Shown: positions 58,406 through 64,000 of the stretch, piece by piece | Position numbering within the stretch: the stretch's first letter is position 1 | How the letters are laid out: every line of letters begins with the position of its first letter | Assembly: GCF_947502445.1 (NCBI RefSeq) | Contig: NZ_CANMZW010000005.1 | Coordinates: 1-64,000, forward strand | Reading direction: 5' to 3' | DNA: 64,000 nt | Source: an uncultured Brevibacillus sp. | Lineage (GTDB): Bacteria; Bacillota; Bacilli; Brevibacillales; Brevibacillaceae | The notes under the pieces: model-generated | Seen by the model: only the letters and a program-made list of their open reading frames with translations | Database searches by the model: none | Told to the model about the DNA's origin: nothing | Position numbers and translations under genes: made by a program

Positions 58406-59638
58406 CTATTTGTAAGCAGGGTATTGTCCTTCCCATACGATCTTTTGATATTGCTGCGGGTCTGTGTCCCCCTCCGTGCTGATCACCAGTATCCGAGAGC
58501 TGGTATCCAGGGAAAGCTCACGGCAAAGCTGCGGATCAACCGATAGCTTGCGCAAATAGTAGAGCAGGCCAAGGGTAACTGCTCCCGATTCTCCTGAAAT
58601 GACGCGAGGATCATTCTTCAGAGGATTGCCATATACTCTCATCCCGAGCGCTGAGATCGCATCGGGGCACGAAAATGCACCCGTGGCGTATTGGCGAAGC
58701 AAGCGAAAAGCTCTCGTGTTTGGTTCCCCGCACGCCAGTCCCGCCATGATCGTCTTCATCTCGCCACCTACTACTTCTCGTCCGCCATCCTCAGTAGCAA
58801 ATGACCGATAGTAGCAGTCTGCCTGATCCGGCTCTACAATCAGGATGACGGGAGGATTGTCTCGATACATATGGACCATATATCCTGCAATTGCGGCTGC
58901 GAATGAGCCGACTCCTGCCTGGAGGAAAACATGGGTCGGGGGCTTAGCACCGTCCTCCTGCAATTGCTCCTCGATCTCTTTTGCCATGGACGCATATCCT
59001 TGCATTATCCATAACGGAATGTCGTCATAGCCTTCCCATGCTGTATCCTGTACCATAACCCAACCGTTTTTTTCGGCGAGGGCCGCACACATTCTGACAG
59101 TTTCATCGTAATTGACCTCAGTAATGTCTGCTTGAGCGCCCTCGCTTCGAATCGCTGTCAGACGCTGTATAGACGAGCCTTTGGGCATATAAATGACGGA
59201 CCGCTGCCCAAGCTCTCTGGCTGCCCAGGCAATCCCGCGTCCGTGATTCCCATCTGTCGCTGAAATAAACGTGATTTCACCCAGTCTCTCTTTTACACGA
59301 GGGGATTGTAATGCTTCGAAAGACAAGTCCTCCGCCTTCTCGCCCAACTGCTGCGCCACGTACTTTCCGACAGCGTAGATGCCCCCCATCACCTTAAAGG
59401 CATTCAGGCCGAACCGGTATGATTCATCTTTTACGCGAATATCGGCAACCTGTAGATGCTCGGCCAAATACCCTAGCTGGTGCAAGGGCGTTCTTGTATA
59501 AGTGCGATGCGTTTGCTGAAAGGCATGGACACTTTGGATCTGGCTTTTGGCAAAGATAGATAGCTCTTCTTCGTTATACTCGATCGAATGAAACTTGTTT
59601 TTTGCCCACTTCACATCGCTTACCATTTGCGATTGCAT
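58406..59638 (-). CDS. ygeX: Diaminopropionate ammonia-lyase (YgeX/DpaL type)
   Basis: 410 residues from ATG at 59638 behind GGAGGAAGAG; the frame upstream lacks a signal. PLP enzyme: Lys in RFGLNAFKVMGG (about residue 76), ATDGNHGRGIAWAARELG, cofactor phosphate loop in the glycine-rich QAGVGSFAAAIAGY, and GESGAVTLG near the end. It splits 2,3-diaminopropionate to pyruvate and ammonia. Paired with ygeY. Confidence 0.92.
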   Translation of the reverse strand: MQSQMVSDVKWAKNKFHSIEYNEEELSIFAKSQIQSVHAFQQTHRTYTRTPLHQLGYLAEHLQVADIRVKDESYRFGLNAFKVMGGIYAVGKYVAQQLGEKAEDLSFEALQSPRVKERLGEITFISATDGNHGRGIAWAARELGQRSVIYMPKGSSIQRLTAIRSEGAQADITEVNYDETVRMCAALAEKNGWVMVQDTAWEGYDDIPLWIMQGYASMAKEIEEQLQEDGAKPPTHVFLQAGVGSFAAAIAGYMVHMYRDNPPVILIVEPDQADCYYRSFATEDGGREVVGGEMKTIMAGLACGEPNTRAFRLLRQYATGAFSCPDAISALGMRVYGNPLKNDPRVISGESGAVTLGLLYYLRKLSVDPQLCRELSLDTSSRILVISTEGDTDPQQYQKIVWEGQYPAYK

Positions 59639-59802
59639 GGCTCTTCCTCCTTTGCTCGCCTGGCTTACGTCTCCACCTTTACATAAGCACAGACCATGCC
59701 AAAGCATCTCCTGTGAGGGAAAACCGCCACCTACTCCTGAATCCACTTGGAGTGTGTCGGTATTCGGCATCCTATCGGTCATTTTTATGTGATCAAAAAA
59801 TA

Positions 59803-59846
59803 AAAAAACACAGTCATTCGAGTATCAAAATGATACGAAATGACTG
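59803..59846 (-). terminator. Terminator or attenuator in the ygeX leader
   Basis: CAGTCATT / AATGACTG plus inner GTATCA / TGATAC stem, followed on the minus strand by TGTTTTTTT. It lies 165 bases before the ygeX start, so it either ends upstream transcription or attenuates ygeX. Confidence 0.6.
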
Positions 59847-59925
59847 ACGTCAGATGAAAGAATATAAGCCACATGCGGTTCAAATGCTAAAAGTATCAAT
59901 TTAATATCTGGTATCTTTTTGATAC
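59822..59925 (-). promoter_or_regulatory. Three GTATC/GATAC dyads
   Basis: GTATCAAAATGATAC (59822-59836), GTATCAATTTAATATC (59893-59908, imperfect) and GTATCTTTTTGATAC (59911-59925). Repeated same-shape dyads suggest operator sites for one dimeric regulator of ygeX-ygeY. Confidence 0.5.
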
Positions 59926-60002
59926 TACGCCAATTTTGCTTCCCTACCAGCTTTCGCCTCTGCTACCAGCTGTTTGTTATAGCCTCGCAGGGGGCTATGT
60001 CC

Positions 60003-60073
60003 TATAATGGTCTTTGTGTGACATTCTATTACCTTAGACAACCTGAGCGTAGTGCTGACGGTTGTCCTTTTTT
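60003..60073 (+). ncRNA. Candidate small RNA
   Basis: TATAAT at 60003-60008, then about 60 bases ending in GACAACC / GGTTGTC (60037-60066) and CTTTTTTT. No plus-strand gene is upstream for more than 2 kb, so the terminator needs its own promoter. A good -35 was not found. Confidence 0.3.
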
Positions 60074-60088
60074 TACATAATCCCTTTT

Positions 60089-60772
60089 TTATTTTGCCCA
60101 CATCGCCTCAGGATTCAGCTCGTAGATCCCATTTTCTCTGTACATATAATGATTCATGATAAATTCTCGCCTGATCGTCGCGTAATCATCATGAAATTGC
60201 TTGATGTATTCGTTGATCTCCTTTTCGGCATACTTCCGCCCTTTTTCCAGCCCACGCACCATATATTCGAAGACAATCAGCTTTTTCTTGCGTTGTGCCG
60301 GGATTTGCTTCAGCTTGCCGTCCGGTGTAATAAAGCTGCGAATGACTTGCATCTTTTCCAGCGCCATCTGTGTCTTCCTCTCCTCCACATCTGTACCGTC
60401 GACAAGCAACTCTTCATCAGCCGTCTCTTTTGCCTTTTCCATGACGTGAAGGATGGCTCCTGATTGCCGCTTCAGGTTAGCTTCGTGCAAGTAAAAGTAA
60501 ATGGTGTTTTTATCTCTTCGCTCATATACGACGCCTGCCTCGCGCAGCTTTGCCATATGATGTGTAATCGTTGGCGGTGTCACTCCCAGCTTGCCTGCCA
60601 GCGCCTGTCCGTGCAAGGGGCCGTTTGCCAAAATAGCCAGGATTCGTAACCGCGTTGGATCTCCCACTGCTTTATAAAACGTAACAAGTTGATCTAATTG
60701 CAACGCGTCTTCCCCCTTCGTTTTCACAAGGAAACTAATTAGATGATCTTCTAATAAGATCGTAACTGACAT
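60089..60772 (-). CDS. ArsR-type HTH regulator with DUF2087 domain
   Basis: 227 residues from ATG at 60772 behind AGGAGG. The winged helix has AVGDPTRLRILAILANGPLH and LAGKLGVTPPTITHHMAKLR; metal-binding cysteines of ArsR are absent. The C-terminal DUF2087 part reads GKLKQIPAQRKKKLIVFEYM, then KYAEKEINEYIKQFHDDYAT with RREF. This second part is thought to bind nucleic acid or act in regulation. It may control the ygeX region downstream. Confidence 0.9.
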   Translation of the reverse strand: MSVTILLEDHLISFLVKTKGEDALQLDQLVTFYKAVGDPTRLRILAILANGPLHGQALAGKLGVTPPTITHHMAKLREAGVVYERRDKNTIYFYLHEANLKRQSGAILHVMEKAKETADEELLVDGTDVEERKTQMALEKMQVIRSFITPDGKLKQIPAQRKKKLIVFEYMVRGLEKGRKYAEKEINEYIKQFHDDYATIRREFIMNHYMYRENGIYELNPEAMWAK

Positions 60773-60854
60773 TGCTCCTCCTGTCAAACAAGAAAACCTA
60801 TATCGAGACATTCTCAAGGAGGAGCTGCCTCGGTTTAGCGGAAGGTTATTCTTG

Positions 60855-60899
60855 CTAAATCAGGATATAGATTCGTGAAGTTTATACTTCCTGATTTAG
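60855..60899. repeat. Perfect 11-bp inverted repeat
   Basis: CTAAATCAGGA / TCCTGATTTAG with 23 bases between, inside which GAAGT-TTAT-ACTTC forms a second hairpin. Located upstream of the ArsR-DUF2087 gene and behind the ytoI terminator. Could be an operator for that regulator. Confidence 0.55.
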
Positions 60900-60907
60900 T
60901 AAAAAAA

Positions 60908-60951
60908 AGGCCATCCAGCTTAAAGAGGAATTCTCTTCACTGGATGACCTA
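60908..60951 (-). terminator. Terminator of ytoI
   Basis: AGGTCATCCAG / CTGGATGGCCT stem followed on the minus strand by eight T. Confidence 0.9.
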
Positions 60952-60972
60952 TGCTTAGTTACATTCGTTACA

Positions 60973-62283
60973 CTACCGCTCAATAATTTGCGCAGTGACC
61001 ATAGCCTGCCCAACCAGCTGCTCGCCGTGGTAGACCGAAACCTCTACTTTTCCAAAGCGACGGCTGATGTCCAAGAGCCGCGGCTGCACCTCGATGTGAC
61101 TCTCCATCTGAACCGGCTTCAAGAAATATACGGTAATGTTTTCCGGCACCATGTCACCCCGCCGATGCAGACGCAAAAGATTACAGGCTGCTTCTACCAT
61201 GACAGTAGTCATAATCCCGCTCGCAATCGTACCGAGATGGTTGGTCATCTGTGGACTTACATCCCCCAGGTACACGACCTCGTCAGCCTGACGCTCTTCA
61301 CGGAAATGAGACATGATCAGGTTCGGAAAGGTTTCGCTCATTTGCGGCTGCTTCGCGGTAAACTGCAGCGCTTTTAGTACGTCATTGCGGCTTAGGACGC
61401 CGACCAGCTTGCGATGATTATCCACGACCGGCAACAGCTCGATTCCTTCCCACACCATCGTATGAGCTGAGGAGGCTACGGACACACGCGGCGAGGTCGT
61501 AATCGGGTTTTTGGTCATTACTTTATCGATTGTCGCTGTTTCCTCGTGACCGATAATGTCCTTGGAGGTGACGATTCCGATTAAGCGCATCTGCTCGTCG
61601 ACTACAGGAAATCTCGTATCTTGATACAGCTCTGTATATTGATGCCACTTGGCAACGGAGTCGGAGGTTAGCAGCACAGGTGTTTCTGCCAGCGGCTTTA
61701 GCACGTCTTCTACCATGACGATTTCTTTTTTAATCAATCGATCGTAAATGGCTCGATTGATCATCGAAGCAACTGTAAATGAATCATAGCTGGATGAAAT
61801 AATAGGGAGTGCGAGTCGATCTGCCAGCTGCTTGATCTCTTCGCTCGTGTCAAATCCCCCAGTAATAAGTACAGCTGCTCCCTGCTGCAATGCAATCTTG
61901 TGAGCCTGATAACGGTTCCCTACAATCAATAGACTGCCAGCATCGATATAGCGCATCATCGCTTCCAGCTGCATGGCTCCTATGACAAATTTATTTAATG
62001 TTTTGTGCAGCCCTTCTCGTCCACCTAAAACATGGCCGTCGACGATATTGACAACCTCTGCGAACGTAAGCCGCTCTATGTTTTCTTTCTGCTTCTTCTC
62101 GATTCTCACTGTTCCGACACGTTCGATCGTACTGACGTATCCTTGTGTTTCCGCTTCCTTGATCGCACGGTATGCCGTACCCTCACTTACGTCCAGGTCT
62201 TTGGCGATCTGCCGCACGGAAATCTTCGAACCGATCGGAAGGCGATCAATATGTTGCAAGATTTGTTCATGCTTGGTTGCCAT
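60973..62283 (-). CDS. ytoI: YtoI: HTH, DRTGG, CBS pair and hotdog domain protein
   Basis: 436 residues with domains in order: winged helix (KISVRQIAKDLDVSEGTAYR), DRTGG domain (about 75-185), two CBS domains (about 190-310, with FPVVDEQMRLIGIVTSKDI and LPVVDNHRKLVGVLSRNDV) and a C-terminal PaaI-like hotdog (HLGTIASGIMTTVMVEAACN). CBS pairs usually bind adenyl nucleotides. The combination suggests a nucleotide- and acyl-CoA-sensing regulator. B. subtilis YtoI lies near dnaE as well. Confidence 0.93.
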   Translation of the reverse strand: MATKHEQILQHIDRLPIGSKISVRQIAKDLDVSEGTAYRAIKEAETQGYVSTIERVGTVRIEKKQKENIERLTFAEVVNIVDGHVLGGREGLHKTLNKFVIGAMQLEAMMRYIDAGSLLIVGNRYQAHKIALQQGAAVLITGGFDTSEEIKQLADRLALPIISSSYDSFTVASMINRAIYDRLIKKEIVMVEDVLKPLAETPVLLTSDSVAKWHQYTELYQDTRFPVVDEQMRLIGIVTSKDIIGHEETATIDKVMTKNPITTSPRVSVASSAHTMVWEGIELLPVVDNHRKLVGVLSRNDVLKALQFTAKQPQMSETFPNLIMSHFREERQADEVVYLGDVSPQMTNHLGTIASGIMTTVMVEAACNLLRLHRRGDMVPENITVYFLKPVQMESHIEVQPRLLDISRRFGKVEVSVYHGEQLVGQAMVTAQIIER

Positions 62284-62370
62284 CCTGCCCTTCCCCCTTC
62301 CTCTTGTTTCAGCCGTTCCTTATTCTCCCGCTCCTTCGACCAATATACCCGAAGGCGGGACAAAAAAAAA

Positions 62371-62391
62371 GGGTAGCTTTTTCAAGCTACC
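62371..62391 (-). terminator. Terminator of the DUF445 gene
   Basis: GGTAGCTT / AAGCTACC stem with a run of nine T on the minus strand, 114 bases after the stop codon. Confidence 0.75.
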
Positions 62392-62504
62392 TAATCAGAA
62401 AGTATATCATTAAGGGGGTTTTCATCGTGCTTTTATCTTACCCCTGGAATATTACAGGAATATTACAGTCGGTTTACAGTTTCTTTTCAGTTTCACTAAT
62501 TTAA

Positions 62505-63662
62505 CTAATTTAACCAGTTTGCGAGTAAACCTTGGACGAGTCCGATAATCCCGCCAAGAATAAAGCCAAGTACCGTAATCATACGGAACTCTTTTCCTGA
62601 AATCCCTACTACCATTTCTTCAATTCTTTCAATTGGAAATCCTTCTACTTGCCGTGTAACAATATCACGAACGGCAAGTCGCTTAAAAATACGTTCTACA
62701 TTTTGCTGCAGGGTATCTACCATCCATCTCGCTACGCGCGGGATCAGTTCATTTGCTACACTTTCCTGGAATGGAGCAGTCAAGCTGGACACCGGCTTGT
62801 CCACGATTTTGATGCTTCCCTCTTCCAGCTTGGCAAACAGCGCATTTGCCCATTCATCGACCTGCTCACGCCCAAGCCAGGCAACTATCTCTCCCACATT
62901 TTTATCGAGTAGCTTGTCTGCTTCAACCTGTAAAAATTGCTGGATTCGCCGAGCGAGCTCTGGGCTCTGGAGAATTTCATCCAAATGGGGTAGCAGCTTG
63001 CCCAAAATCTTGTCATCGCCAAGGAACATGCCGACCAGGCCACCGAACATTCCGCCTCCTCCGCCTAGCATACCTCGAACCATGTTTTGCAGGGTCTGAT
63101 GTCCTTCAGGAGAATGCAGATATTCGCGAAAACGAGTCAAAAGCAGTTGGCTCACCGTACTGAGAGTATCCTCAAGACGCTTTGGCGCATTTTCCGGAAG
63201 GAGTTCTCGCAACGTCTTTTGTTCATTTTGATAGAGCGCCTGGTCTATGAAGGCTTGCCAATACAGCTGGACAGGAGTGCGAACCCGGTCACTCCAACCA
63301 CCTTCTTCATTAAAGGTCTCTGGCAAAGCCTTGACCAAAACCTGACGCAGCGTCCGCTCGTCCGACATCCAGTCTTGAGCGATGTTGGTCATCCAGCCTG
63401 CCAATGTGTTTTCTAGCCCAGTCTGGGTAAGAGCACGCCTAATGCCCTCTGTTGTCAGTAAATGCTCTTCCACTAATCTGCCCATTTGTATCGCGATGTC
63501 ATCGCGCCTACTAGGGATCAATCCGGGCGTAAAAGGAACCCGCCAACTCCCGATGTACCAAGGCTTGAGCGGTCGAAAAAGCATGCGAATCGCCAGCTCA
63601 TTCGTCACCCCTCCAATCACGGAGCCTACTCCAATGTTCACTAATATTACCCATACGTTCAT
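62505..63662 (-). CDS. DUF445 family membrane protein (YheB-like)
   Basis: 385 residues from ATG at 63662. Membrane helices at both ends (VWVILVNIGVGSVIGGVTNELA and VLGFILGGIIGLVQGLLANW) around a long amphipathic helical middle with repeated QxLLxxK and glycine-rich MLGGGGGMFGGLVGM. N-terminal RMLFRPLKPWYI and PFTPGLIPSRRDDIA are signatures. B. subtilis YheB lies next to yheC-yheD, as here. Function unknown. Confidence 0.92.
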   Translation of the reverse strand: MNVWVILVNIGVGSVIGGVTNELAIRMLFRPLKPWYIGSWRVPFTPGLIPSRRDDIAIQMGRLVEEHLLTTEGIRRALTQTGLENTLAGWMTNIAQDWMSDERTLRQVLVKALPETFNEEGGWSDRVRTPVQLYWQAFIDQALYQNEQKTLRELLPENAPKRLEDTLSTVSQLLLTRFREYLHSPEGHQTLQNMVRGMLGGGGGMFGGLVGMFLGDDKILGKLLPHLDEILQSPELARRIQQFLQVEADKLLDKNVGEIVAWLGREQVDEWANALFAKLEEGSIKIVDKPVSSLTAPFQESVANELIPRVARWMVDTLQQNVERIFKRLAVRDIVTRQVEGFPIERIEEMVVGISGKEFRMITVLGFILGGIIGLVQGLLANWLN

Positions 63663-63755
63663 AACTACTAACAACCTCTCTTCTGTGCATGGCACCAAAC
63701 CATTTGGCTACTCATACCATAGACTAACTTCATGCCTGATGGGAAGGGGATAATC

Positions 63756-64000
63756 ATGTCTTACGTTCCAACCATCGTTGTTGCATACGAGCCAAAGTCG
63801 GAAGTAGACCTTTACCTGCCCCAGGCGCAAATGCGCAAATTAAATCTGCAAGCCTCAACACTCGATATCCAATTTGGAAGTAAAACAATTTGCGCCCGCG
63901 TCGGCAGCATGGAACGAAGTGGTAATACCCTGATTCGTCCATCTTTGGCTCAATCTTTGCATCTGCCTACGGGGGTACCTCTGCTCCTGCGTTACTCTTC
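63756..64000 (+). CDS. YheC/YheD family spore coat-associated protein (partial)
   Basis: The first 81 codons of a gene that leaves the window. ATG at 63756 behind GGGAAGGGG. MSYVPTIVVAYEPKSEVDLY and RSGNTLIRPSLAQSLHLPTG resemble the N-terminus of YheC/YheD, which continue with an ATP-grasp domain and are associated with the endospore coat. The divergent DUF445 neighbour supports this. Confidence 0.7.
   Translation, partial: MSYVPTIVVAYEPKSEVDLYLPQAQMRKLNLQASTLDIQFGSKTICARVGSMERSGNTLIRPSLAQSLHLPTGVPLLLRYS

Larger units (their letters stand above)
59639..60088. other. Control region between ygeX and the ArsR-DUF2087 gene
   Basis: 450 bp without genes. It holds a hairpin with T-tract directed to ygeX (59803-59846), three GTATC-type dyads (59822, 59893, 59911) and a plus-strand promoter-like and terminator-like pair (60003-60073). 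Confidence 0.55.

Overview
The window looks like chromosome from a low-GC Gram-positive spore former of the Paenibacillaceae, most likely Brevibacillus. The gene order dnaE, malic enzyme, accD-accA, pfkA, pyk, fxsA, ytvI, citZ-icd-mdh, phoP-phoR, polA-mutM-coaE-gapB, nrdR-dnaB-dnaI follows the arrangement known from Bacillus subtilis, with lineage-specific insertions. This identification rests on gene content and synteny remembered from the literature. No database search was run.

Left part, about 1-7030: an AT-rich accessory and decayed region. It opens with the 5' end of a group II intron on the minus strand, inserted just behind an intrinsic terminator. It then holds a degenerate tRNA-Leu-like sequence, gene fragments, an ECF sigma factor without region 4, and a wrecked IS3-family element. 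An intact island follows (2385-5987): one small secreted protein, three overlapping six-helix membrane proteins that look like paralogues, and an ABC ATPase. Fragments of an alpha/beta hydrolase and of a large serine recombinase end next to an intact tRNA-Ala(GGC).

Middle, 7.3-24 kb: a secreted protein of ten bacterial Ig-like repeats, a DUF218 protein, the replication genes dnaI-dnaB-nrdR, an HD-GYP protein, gapB with a probable CcpN operator, a lytic transglycosylase, coaE, mutM, polA, a divergent polysaccharide deacetylase, a cell-wall amidase, an EamA exporter and a 49-residue membrane protein.

24-34.4 kb: a MarR-controlled efflux operon with two different adaptor proteins and one DHA2-type MFS pump; VanW, ATPase and acetyltransferase genes; then phoU, phoR and phoP.

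34.4-51.5 kb: central metabolism. citZ, icd and mdh (TCA cycle), ytvI, fxsA, a thioesterase, the B12-dependent ribonucleotide reductase nrdJ behind two NrdR boxes, pyk, pfkA, accA and accD (fatty acid synthesis entry), a FadR/GntR regulator, and a malic enzyme with a matching palindromic operator. NrdR, encoded at 13.3 kb, is the expected regulator of nrdJ.

51.5-64 kb: dnaE, a YtpI-like protein, a CD3324-family protein behind a structured leader, a FusB-type EF-G-binding protein, the ygeX-ygeY pair, an ArsR-DUF2087 regulator, YtoI, a DUF445 protein and the start of a YheC/YheD-type spore coat-associated gene.

The most unusual signal is a dispersed imperfect inverted repeat of about 205 bp in three copies (34653-34856, 35023-35227, 56176-56380). 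Its stems are kept by paired base changes between copies, which points to a selected or recently folded-back structure.
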